The position numbers were made by a program, and so were the translations under genes. Under the pieces are notes generated by a model. That model was not told where the DNA came from and did no database searches. It saw only the letters and a list, made by a program, of their open reading frames with translations. Shown one piece after another: positions 6,460-13,333 of a stretch of DNA of 13,333 nucleotides; position 1 is the first letter of the stretch, and each line of letters starts with the position of its first letter. Source of the stretch: Caryophanales bacterium UBA2450 (GTDB lineage Bacteria > Bacillota_I > Bacilli_A > RFN20 > CAG-826); assembly GCA_002342545.1 (NCBI GenBank), contig DDQE01000010.1, forward strand, positions 1-13,333, read 5' to 3'.

Positions 6460-7863
6460 TTAATCTCTTCTTAACAAGTCTCTCGTATATACTTTATTCT
6501 TAACATCATCTAAAGATGTATCATATCTATTTGCGATAATAACTTTAGATATACTCTTAAACTCATTAAAGTCTTTAATAACTTTACAGTTAAAGAATTC
6601 TTCTTCTTTAAGTGTTGGTTCATAGATTACTATCTTTACACCCTTCGCGTGTAGTCTTTTCATTACCCCTTGAATAGAGGACTGTCTAAAGTTATCACTA
6701 CCACTTTTCATGGTGAGTCGATATATACCAACAGTGACATCATCTTTACCGTCATTTTTATATCCAGCTTTTCTTAAAACATCATCACAAATAAATTGTT
6801 TTCTAGTTCTATTAGATTCCACGATTGCGGAGATAAGGTTTTCTGGTACATCTTCAAAATTTGCTCTTAACTCTTTAGTGTCTTTAGGTAAGCAATATCC
6901 TCCATAACCAAAGGATGGGTTATTATAATAATCTCCTATTCTAGGATCTCCACATACCCCTTTAATAATATCTAAAGTATCTAAACCTTTAGTTTGGGCA
7001 AAGGTATCTAGTTCATTAAAATAGGCTACTCTAAGCGCTAAATATGTATTCGCGAATAATTTAACAGCTTCTGCTTCTGTACAGCCTAATATATGAACAT
7101 CAATATCTTTTTTAATCGCACCTTGTTTTAGTAAAGAAGCAAATTCTTTAGCTTTAGATAAATATGGTTCTTTCTTTTCAGGTACACCCACCACAATTCT
7201 AGAAGGATATAAGTTATCATATAAAGCTTTACCTTCTCTTAAGAATTCTGGAGAGAATAATATATGTTCAAAATTATATTTTTCTCTAACATATTTAGTG
7301 AATCCTACTCCTACAGTAGATTTCACTACTATCCAAGCATTAGGGTTGACTCTAATTACTTGTTTAATCACTGACTCCACACTAGAAGTATCAAACTTAT
7401 TAGTTTCACTATCATAATTAGTAGGAGTCGCTATTATAACTATTTCTGATTCTTTATACGCTGAATCTCCATCTAAAGTCGCAACTAAATCTAATTCTTT
7501 AGTAGCTAAATATTCTTCTACATCTTTATCAACAATCGGAGACTTTCTAGAGTTAATTAAATCAACTTTAGCTTTAACAACATCCACTGCATATACTTTA
7601 TTATGTTGAGATAAGATAATTGCATTAGATAAGCCAACGTATCCTGTTCCTGCAACAGATATAATTTTAGATGATAATTGAACATCATCAATATAAGTGC
7701 CACTATGGCACTCTAAAATAGAATATGCTTGTTTATATTTAAGTGATGAAACATACTTCTCATCACTTTCTAATCTTTTATAGGATCTTAAAGGAATGCC
7801 TATAATGTTAGATGCCTCTAACTGCGTTAGATTCTTTAATTTTCTTAATTCTTTTAGTGTCAT
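6460..7863 (-). CDS. ugd: UDP-glucose 6-dehydrogenase with N-terminal XRE-type helix-turn-helix
   Basis: 467 residues. About residues 1-50 form an XRE-like helix-turn-helix (LTQLEASNIIGIPLRSYKRL, 12-31). From about 66 the protein is a complete short-form UDP-glucose dehydrogenase, oxidising UDP-glucose to UDP-glucuronate with NAD: AGTGYVG (71-77) binds NAD, and the catalytic cysteine is C324 in GYGGYCLPKDTKEL. Enzymes of this type usually have 388-402 residues, so the extra 65 or so are an addition. The frame is continuous, with no Met at the domain joint to suggest a separate start. A dyad in the promoter region and a near-identical one inside codons 51-56 could be operators for the helix-turn-helix, which suggests self-regulation; this is inference. 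It should supply the uronate epimerase encoded downstream. No Shine-Dalgarno precedes the ATG. Confidence 0.9.
   Translation of the reverse strand: MTLKELRKLKNLTQLEASNIIGIPLRSYKRLESDEKYVSSLKYKQAYSILECHSGTYIDDVQLSSKIISVAGTGYVGLSNAIILSQHNKVYAVDVVKAKVDLINSRKSPIVDKDVEEYLATKELDLVATLDGDSAYKESEIVIIATPTNYDSETNKFDTSSVESVIKQVIRVNPNAWIVVKSTVGVGFTKYVREKYNFEHILFSPEFLREGKALYDNLYPSRIVVGVPEKKEPYLSKAKEFASLLKQGAIKKDIDVHILGCTEAEAVKLFANTYLALRVAYFNELDTFAQTKGLDTLDIIKGVCGDPRIGDYYNNPSFGYGGYCLPKDTKELRANFEDVPENLISAIVESNRTRKQFICDDVLRKAGYKNDGKDDVTVGIYRLTMKSGSDNFRQSSIQGVMKRLHAKGVKIVIYEPTLKEEEFFNCKVIKDFNEFKSISKVIIANRYDTSLDDVKNKVYTRDLLRRD
7696..7712. promoter_or_regulatory. Perfect 7-3-7 dyad inside the ugd coding sequence, candidate operator
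   Basis: AGTGCCA-CTA-TGGCACT is a perfect palindrome within codons 51-56 of the dehydrogenase, at the joint between the helix-turn-helix and the catalytic domain. It matches the promoter-region dyad at 7885-7901 in size and sequence. Centre-to-centre distance is 189 bp, close to 18 helical turns. Confidence 0.45.
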
Positions 7864-7884
7864 GAAAATAATATTATCATAACT

Positions 7885-7901
7885 GGTGACAAAATGGCAC
7901 T
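7885..7901. promoter_or_regulatory. Imperfect 7-3-7 dyad upstream of ugd, candidate operator
   Basis: GGTGACA-AAA-TGGCACT lies 22-38 bases upstream of the ugd ATG. The TGGCACT arm is identical to that of the dyad at 7696-7712; the other arm matches at five of seven positions. It sits where the ugd promoter should be, next to TATGATAAT-like -10 candidates on the minus strand (7874-7882). Confidence 0.45.
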
Positions 7902-7917
7902 AAAAATAGAATACTGC

Positions 7918-7958
7918 AACACAATGGATAACGAAGTAAATTAAAGTTGCATTGTGTT
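7918..7958. repeat. Inverted repeat spanning the end of the kinase gene
   Basis: AACACAATG (7918-7926) and CATTGTGTT (7950-7958) are perfect 9-base inverted copies around a 23-base loop that includes the kinase stop codon. On the minus strand it is followed by T-rich but interrupted sequence (TATTCTATTTTTAG). It could be a weak terminator for the STAND-kinase operon or a footprint of insertion. Neither is certain. Confidence 0.4.
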
Positions 7959-8912
7959 TAATTCCTGTAAAAAGTCTTTTGCAAGGTTTTGAATATTAGT
8001 ATATTGTTCGTGCGGTTTATTGGAGCAACATTTTTTAGATAATTGATGCAAAACGTGTCTATCATTATATGGGCTCTTTGTTAAAATAAAATTAATTAAT
8101 CTTCCTACAGAATAAATATCATTTTGAAATAAAACTTCATCAAAATGGTTACGTTGATGTGGACTAATATATTCTGGGCTGCCATAACATCCTTTACGTC
8201 TACTTCCACAAGGAATGTTGTTATTTAAATCATATGCGAGTCCGAAATCTACCAGTTTCCAATTTGAGGATGTGTCAGGATTTGCAAACTTTAAAATATT
8301 TCCAGAATGTAAATCTCTATGCACAATGCCTCGAGAGTGAATAAAACTGACGTCATCAATTATTTGTCTAATGATCTCTAGTTTTTCTTTTACTGAATCA
8401 ATGTTTTCTGTCCTTACATAGTTATCCAAAGAATCCAAAGCTGCTTCTTCCATATAAGAGCCATCTTCTTTGTTAAAATTGGCAACATAAGGCAAATACT
8501 GATTTCCACCATTATGATATAAACTATTCATCACATTAAATTCGGTACTAAAATTCTCGGTCGAATTAGTTGGTATTTTAACGACAAATGATTTGTTGTC
8601 AATTATTGTTAATCGTATATTGGCAAAACTTCCAGAATAATTGTAAACAACATTATCTTTATATTCTAATTCAATACCTATAATGTCATTTATACGCTCA
8701 TTGACGTTAAATTGTTTTGGAGCAAAATCACATAGAGTTTTTATAAAAAACAATTCATTGTCTATTAAATAATACTGATACTTCCTATCAAAAACAAAAG
8801 TAACTCCAGTTTGTTTTTCTAAATATTTCAGTAGATCGTTTTGCTTTTTATTTGAAAATATAAGAGGCAATTCTATTAAACTGCGCCTCATTTGTTCGGA
8901 ATACCAAAACAT
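7941..8912 (-). CDS. Hanks-type (eukaryotic-like) serine/threonine protein kinase paired with a STAND NTPase
   Basis: 323 residues. About residues 1-80 match no family I know. The kinase domain spans about 88-315: a glycine-rich loop YSGSFANIR (92-100), the ATP-anchoring K112 (VVKIP), E124 as candidate helix-C glutamate, the catalytic loop VHRDLHSGN (197-205), DFG (222-224), SPEY (245-248) and D265 in NDIYSVG. All catalytic residues are present, so it should be active. It has no membrane segment or PASTA repeats, unlike housekeeping PknB kinases, so it is probably cytoplasmic. It starts 3 bases after the stop of the large STAND gene and lacks a clear Shine-Dalgarno, so translation is likely coupled. 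The context suggests it phosphorylates a target, or the STAND protein itself, on infection. That is inference. Confidence 0.85.
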   Translation of the reverse strand: MFWYSEQMRRSLIELPLIFSNKKQNDLLKYLEKQTGVTFVFDRKYQYYLIDNELFFIKTLCDFAPKQFNVNERINDIIGIELEYKDNVVYNYSGSFANIRLTIIDNKSFVVKIPTNSTENFSTEFNVMNSLYHNGGNQYLPYVANFNKEDGSYMEEAALDSLDNYVRTENIDSVKEKLEIIRQIIDDVSFIHSRGIVHRDLHSGNILKFANPDTSSNWKLVDFGLAYDLNNNIPCGSRRKGCYGSPEYISPHQRNHFDEVLFQNDIYSVGRLINFILTKSPYNDRHVLHQLSKKCCSNKPHEQYTNIQNLAKDFLQELNTMQL

Positions 8913-8915
8913 ATA

Positions 8916-11900
8916 CTAATAATCATCTCTATTGAATTCTGCAATTTCTTCCTCTTTCGACCTTTTTTCCTGATTACTAATAAGCTTTTTTAGATACGAA
9001 ACATAGGGCTCAGAAATATCTCCACTATTGATTAATGCGGTCATTTCTTTGATATTATCATGTATATACGGAACAACACTTCCGCTCCAACTATGTGGGC
9101 CGTTGAACAAATCCATCTTTTGAAGAATAGCTTCTGGTATTTTATTTTTCATTAAAACTTTAAATAAAATAGTTTGTGTTCCGCTCTTTTCTCTTTGAAA
9201 TAGAATAATAGACAAGGTTTGCATCTTATAAGGATTGTTTTTATGAACAGAAACATAGAAGTCAATGAATGAAACTAAAACATCATCAGGCATTTTGCTA
9301 ACTAGGTGACCTATATAAAAATTAAGACTTACATATTTTGCATTATCGATAAAGTTAACAAATGCTTCCACGAAGCCAGGCAATTCAAAAAGCCATCCTC
9401 TAATTTCGGCTCTAATCTGTCCATTAAACAGTAACGCAAAAAAATCGTTCAACGCCTCAGGGACCTTACTAATCAAAAATTTTAAATATTCACCTTCAAG
9501 ATCGCACAGTTGAGAATATTTAGAAACGCCAAAATAAATCTTCCTAAATAATTGAAAATCATCATTAAATATATTTAAAACATTGTTTTCAATGTTATCA
9601 TCATTCAGAAAAACATGTTCTAAAAAATGATAATTACTTTTATCTATCGAAAATTGGCTAATTATTTCATGAAAAAACCCAGTTCTATAAGACTCGAAGT
9701 TTTTTAGTGATAAGATATTATCATTTCCATAGGTAATGTCTTTTATGTTTTTATAAAAGCAAAGTGCGTATTCATATATTTCTTCATCAATTTCATCAAT
9801 TCTCATAGTTATCAGTAACTGAGAAATAATTACTTCTTCAATGATGTTTTTGCTAAAAAGCCAATTCAAAAAGGTCTTTTTATTATTTAGCCTAAACAGC
9901 ATATCGTGCGGATTAAAACAAAAGCACGCGTTAACGGCTAAAATAAACTTCATAACCAAACAATCATAATCTTCATTTGAAATGTCAGCAAGATAGTTAA
10001 AACTGTATAAAATCAAGTGACCAACCTTCCAACTATGTTCTTTAGAAAACAGATTATAGAAGGTAGCTAATTCATTGACCAGCTCGTCGCCATCACTATA
10101 TTTTTCTAAATAATTCTTTTTGAAACTTTTTTCAAGTTCATCTCCATAAATATTTAAACTTGTGCGTTCGTAAACATATGTATAAAAAAGGTTAACATAC
10201 TTGTCTTTGCGAAGTTCTGAAAATATTTCTTTAATCTCAGAAAAACGCTTATATGGCGAAAGAAGCGAAAATGCAAAAACAAGGTATTCGCTTTTTTTAG
10301 TATCTAAAGTTTTAAAAAGTAGAACAGCTTGTTCTTTATCAAATTGACGGATTTTAGGGTCTTCTTCAGAAATAGTTGTTCTATTGCAGGATAAAACATC
10401 TTTTGCGAATTTAAATTGTTTGTTATTTAAAAGCGCATTTAATCCGCTCCACATCAATAATCTAAATTCAATATATTCTTGTGAATATGGAATTATAAAG
10501 CGTTTAAAAAACACTTGTTTAGTTTCGTTTTCATATTCAGTGTAATTTGTTTCATATGGAAAATAGATTTTAAGTATTTCGTGTAAACAATTTTGAGCGT
10601 CTATATTTTCATAAGCCAATTTAGTTAGTTGAAGCAAAAATTCTTTTTCAAATGCAAATTTGTTGTCTAAAGAATCTATGGTAATTTTTATATTTTCAAC
10701 AATAAACTCTTTTACTGATTTGGATGTTGTTTTATTGTCGATTAAACACATAAAGCAAGACACTACACGTTTATATGTTTTTTCATTATGAGCAAAGCGA
10801 AAAATCAATTTAAAGTAATCTTTTTGGGCGAATTCATCGTTGATAAATGATCTACGATACGCAAAATCAATACATTCTTCTGGAAATAAAGAGCCAAACA
10901 ACTGAAAAAATGCAAAAGACTTGTCTTCGCTTTTACAGTTGGCGCAATAATCTTTTAATGTTTCTAATTCATTTCTTATTACTTCGTTAAATTCATAAAT
11001 GCCAAGTAACGCGTTAAAAAACCAAACAATCTTGCTTTGATTATATTTATATAACAAATTAAACACATCGATTAAGCTAACTATTTTATAAAGAAAAACA
11101 TACTTGTATATTAAATACTCAGCTAGTACTTGATCTGTTATTTCAACGACAGCATTCTTGAAAATACTAACAAATTCTTTAGCCTCTGCCTCATAGCATG
11201 ATTGAATAAACTTATCAGGCGGAATATTAAATATCTTGCATATTCTTGAATTGTTATTTATATCTCTTATATCTGTTCTACCTAGCAATGAGACAGCAAC
11301 AATTATTTTTTCGAGATTCTCATCCTTATCTATTCCGCTATCCTTCAATATTGCACCATAATAATTTTCCAACACATCAGAAATAGAGCAAGCTTTCTCT
11401 TTTTTTTGCACAAAGACATCAGTAGTCATCAATGCAAATCTAAGATTGTTCCTAGAAATGGCATATAAATAGTCTAAATATTTTTTATTTGTAACACCAT
11501 ATATCATTTTAACCACTTTTTCAATTTCAGTTTTTTTTAGTGGGCTCAATGATAAGTCATAATATAAAAAATCAATTTTTTTAGAAAAATCATCCCAGAG
11601 ATAATCTCTAAGTGTCATCAATACAGAAACGTTTGGTTTGCTAATAATAGTTTCAATAAACAAATTAAGATAATGATATGTATTGGCATCATCAATGATT
11701 AAAACCGCCTTTTTGTTTTCTGGTATAGAAGAAAGTATATTTGTAGCTATATCAATATTAATAGGCTTGAAAAAATAGCAAAGAAACCCATAAATATTCT
11801 GCAATTCTTTAGATGCCTCTATAGCAAGCCTTGTCTTTCCACACCCCGATGGTCCGTGAACAATTGTTACCGGCTTAGTGCTTTCTAAAACTTTTTTTAC

Positions 11901-12494
11901 TATAAAGTCTTTCTCTTCATCGCGAAACAAAAAATCTTTAGCTAGCAGTGAATCGCGGGAGCACTTAGAATAATATTCTGAAAAAGGAATAAGAGATGTA
12001 CTATCATCAACTAAGCCTAAATAATCAGCAGCGGCTTTCGAATTGTGTTGTAATAAGGAGGCGATTTTATTAAGCCCCCACATTTCAAAACGCAATCTTT
12101 CTTTAGCACATAATTCAAGTAAACTCGAATATTCTTCTGGAGAAGGATTTTGATTACAAGCAAAGATAATGGTGACATTTGAGAAATTAGTTTTTTTCAC
12201 TTCGCAAATTAAATCTTTTATATCTTTTTCTGCTTTTCCATTTTTGCAAAAAACATTATGTTTTTGTTTTGTAACGGCTACAAAAAAATATTGAACAACA
12301 TCATTAATTTTATAAGAAAACCATATGTCAATTTGACTTTTAGATGGCTGCTGAGAACCAGGTATCTTTCCTGTTTCGTATATCATAAAGCCATCTTCAA
12401 AATAATAATAATTTGATATTAGCGATTGAATCATTTCTTCAAACTTGATTCCATCTATTCTGTTGATTTCATTTTCAATTTGTGTGATTTGCAT
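8916..12494 (-). CDS. Large STAND-type NTPase with restriction-endonuclease-like N-terminus, candidate antiviral sensor
   Basis: 1192 residues. The N-terminal 160 residues resemble an Mrr-like PD-(D/E)xK domain: FEEMIQSLI (18-26), D56 in QIDIWF and K76 in FVAVTKQ. The Glu/Gln two before the Lys is replaced (V74), so cleavage activity is uncertain. Then comes a P-loop NTPase: Walker A GPSGCGKT (214-221), Walker B AVLIIDDA (263-270), an arginine in TLRDYL (R296) and a winged-helix-like RNNLRFALM (348-356). This fits the STAND/nSTAND3 group. About 800 residues of helical, Phe/Tyr-rich sequence without obvious strict repeats follow, as in the sensor regions of Avs proteins. It forms an operon with the kinase gene 3 bases downstream. 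A role in phage sensing is inferred from architecture and neighbours. The ATG at 12494 has no Shine-Dalgarno, only A/T sequence. Confidence 0.78.
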   Translation of the reverse strand: MQITQIENEINRIDGIKFEEMIQSLISNYYYFEDGFMIYETGKIPGSQQPSKSQIDIWFSYKINDVVQYFFVAVTKQKHNVFCKNGKAEKDIKDLICEVKKTNFSNVTIIFACNQNPSPEEYSSLLELCAKERLRFEMWGLNKIASLLQHNSKAAADYLGLVDDSTSLIPFSEYYSKCSRDSLLAKDFLFRDEEKDFIVKKVLESTKPVTIVHGPSGCGKTRLAIEASKELQNIYGFLCYFFKPINIDIATNILSSIPENKKAVLIIDDANTYHYLNLFIETIISKPNVSVLMTLRDYLWDDFSKKIDFLYYDLSLSPLKKTEIEKVVKMIYGVTNKKYLDYLYAISRNNLRFALMTTDVFVQKKEKACSISDVLENYYGAILKDSGIDKDENLEKIIVAVSLLGRTDIRDINNNSRICKIFNIPPDKFIQSCYEAEAKEFVSIFKNAVVEITDQVLAEYLIYKYVFLYKIVSLIDVFNLLYKYNQSKIVWFFNALLGIYEFNEVIRNELETLKDYCANCKSEDKSFAFFQLFGSLFPEECIDFAYRRSFINDEFAQKDYFKLIFRFAHNEKTYKRVVSCFMCLIDNKTTSKSVKEFIVENIKITIDSLDNKFAFEKEFLLQLTKLAYENIDAQNCLHEILKIYFPYETNYTEYENETKQVFFKRFIIPYSQEYIEFRLLMWSGLNALLNNKQFKFAKDVLSCNRTTISEEDPKIRQFDKEQAVLLFKTLDTKKSEYLVFAFSLLSPYKRFSEIKEIFSELRKDKYVNLFYTYVYERTSLNIYGDELEKSFKKNYLEKYSDGDELVNELATFYNLFSKEHSWKVGHLILYSFNYLADISNEDYDCLVMKFILAVNACFCFNPHDMLFRLNNKKTFLNWLFSKNIIEEVIISQLLITMRIDEIDEEIYEYALCFYKNIKDITYGNDNILSLKNFESYRTGFFHEIISQFSIDKSNYHFLEHVFLNDDNIENNVLNIFNDDFQLFRKIYFGVSKYSQLCDLEGEYLKFLISKVPEALNDFFALLFNGQIRAEIRGWLFELPGFVEAFVNFIDNAKYVSLNFYIGHLVSKMPDDVLVSFIDFYVSVHKNNPYKMQTLSIILFQREKSGTQTILFKVLMKNKIPEAILQKMDLFNGPHSWSGSVVPYIHDNIKEMTALINSGDISEPYVSYLKKLISNQEKRSKEEEIAEFNRDDY

Positions 12495-12655
12495 AATTAT
12501 AATTTATTTTATATAAAATATTGCCATGTTGCTATATTGAAATGAATTGTTTTAATATTTATGTTCTAGTGTCTTTGCTTTGGGTTTCTTTTAAACAACG
12601 TGCCAAACTTTAATCAATTGCACATTATGTTTTGACAGAGAACCGTCATAGAAAA

Positions 12656-12677
12656 CAAAAAGAGGAATTACTTCCCC
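12656..12677 (-). terminator. Intrinsic terminator after the sugar transferase pseudogene
   Basis: On the minus strand GGGGAA-GTAA-TTCCTC (12662-12677) makes a 6-bp stem with one G-T pair and a GNRA-type loop, followed by TTTTT (12657-12661). It overlaps the stop codon of the pseudogene. The gap 12495-12655 beyond it holds AT-rich sequence in which I see no clear promoter or gene. Confidence 0.65.
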
Positions 12678-13272
12678 TTTCCACTACCGAATAAATGAAA
12701 TACTATTAATACAAATATTTTAATATCTAGCCATAAAGATAAATTCTTTACATATTCATGATCTAATATAGCTTTAGTCTATAGGTCGTGTGCTCTTTTA
12801 TTCTTTAGTTGATCCCATCCACCTAATCCATGTTTAACATCAAATACATTAGGCTTATATTGTTCTCTTAATTTAATAAGTTCTTCTTCATTATGCGCTG
12901 CACCAGGTCTAGGACCAATAAATGCAATCTAGCCAAAAAAGATATTAAGTAATTGAGGCGTCTCATCTAATGATGTCTTTCTTAATAATCTATCAAACAC
13001 AGTTTCCATACTTCTTTGAGCTTCAGCATTAAGGTCACTAGACGCTATTTCAGGAGAGCTTACTCTCGTTGATCTAAATTTAAGTAATCCAAATTCCTTT
13101 TTGTGTTTGCCTAATCTTCTTTGAATATATATTGGATGTCATTTGTAACAAATAGATTAATGACAAATATCCACCAGTAAATAAGAAGTAAACACACTAA
13201 TATACTAATAAATAATCCAAATATCCCAATTATTCTTTTAATAACAAGATAAGACTTTTGACTCTTTTTCAT
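12668..13272 (-). pseudogene. Undecaprenyl-phosphate sugar phosphotransferase (initiating glycosyltransferase), disrupted
   Basis: Translated with repair, this is a complete bacterial sugar transferase of about 201 residues that would load the first sugar-phosphate onto undecaprenyl phosphate at the membrane. Visible are the N-terminal membrane segment (IIGIFGLFISILVCLLLIYW), HPIYIQRRLGKHKKEF, LLKFRST, LLRKTSLDETPQLLN, FIGPRPGAAHNEEELIKLRE and the C-terminal LWLDIKIF...FGSGKGK. Three lesions break it. One base is missing near 13139-13140, where N-G-H-P is expected. A TAG at 12929-12931 lies between FFG and IAFIGPRP, and a TAG at 12779-12781 lies in HDL-TKAILDHEY. Each TAG could come from CAG by one transition. 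The start is taken at the ATG at 13272; a TTG at 13294-13296 would add 8 unlikely residues. The ruin implies that another initiating transferase serves the locus, or that the pathway is decaying. Confidence 0.88.
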
Positions 13273-13333
13273 AAAACTACATTTCTTAATTGACAATTAC
13301 AAACATATTATGTATCCCTAAAAGATATCCACT

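Noticed and set aside
60..12494. Mycoplasma-type code (TGA as tryptophan), suggested by the absence of TGA stops
   Set aside because: The tryptophan codons checked are TGG and all frames are intact with the standard code. Absence of TGA stops in about ten AT-rich genes is not strong evidence.
12495..12655. Half-site GTGCCA near 12600 resembling the ugd dyads
   Set aside because: It has no second arm at the right spacing, so it is probably chance.
12668..13272. TAG read as glutamine, which would restore two of the three lesions in the sugar transferase
   Set aside because: The epimerase, AbiF and STAND genes all end naturally at TAG, and the sugar transferase also has a one-base frameshift. 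A pseudogene is simpler.
1..13333. Insertion sequences, integrases, tRNA genes or attachment sites that would explain the module insertions
   Set aside because: I looked for transposase or integrase motifs, tRNA-like sequences and flanking direct repeats and found none that I could support.

Overview
The window is AT-rich DNA whose genes all lie on the minus strand. Every reading frame ends in TAA or TAG, and the tryptophan codons I checked are TGG, so the standard bacterial code applies. Composition, gene content and the few clear AGGAG-type ribosome binding sites suggest a low-GC member of the Bacillota (Bacilli, perhaps an uncultured gut lineage). That assignment is inference; no taxonomic marker gene is present.

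The locus interleaves two kinds of genes. One kind builds a surface polysaccharide: a ruined undecaprenyl-phosphate sugar transferase (12668-13272), a UDP-glucose 6-dehydrogenase with an added N-terminal helix-turn-helix (6460-7863), a UDP-glucuronate 4-epimerase (4323-5348), and a fusion of a LicC-like cytidylyltransferase with a HisC/CobD-like PLP enzyme (60-1871). Together they point to a capsule or exopolysaccharide containing glucuronic or galacturonic acid and probably a CDP-activated amino-alcohol phosphate decoration.

The other kind looks like phage defence. Reading in the direction of transcription, one module sits in each gap between the polysaccharide genes. (1) A 1192-residue STAND-type NTPase with a restriction-endonuclease-like N-terminus is followed 3 bases later by a Hanks-type protein kinase (7941-12494). 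(2) An Abi_2/AbiF HEPN ribonuclease is preceded by a compact GC-rich RNA gene of about 45-50 nt with its own promoter and U-tract (5350-6393), matching an AbiF RNA-antitoxin arrangement. (3) An AAA15 ATPase, an RloB-like TOPRIM protein and a 74-residue coiled-coil protein form a tight operon (1958-4125), related to AbiL/RloAB and, by logic, to PARIS.

The most notable signals are the RNA-AbiF pair, the STAND-kinase pair, the strict alternation of defence and capsule genes, and the helix-turn-helix/dehydrogenase fusion. The fusion gene carries two matching 17-bp dyads, one in its promoter region and one inside its own coding sequence. No stretch longer than 300 bases lacks a gene; the longest gaps (4126-4322, 6295-6459, 12495-12667) hold promoters, terminators and the RNA gene.
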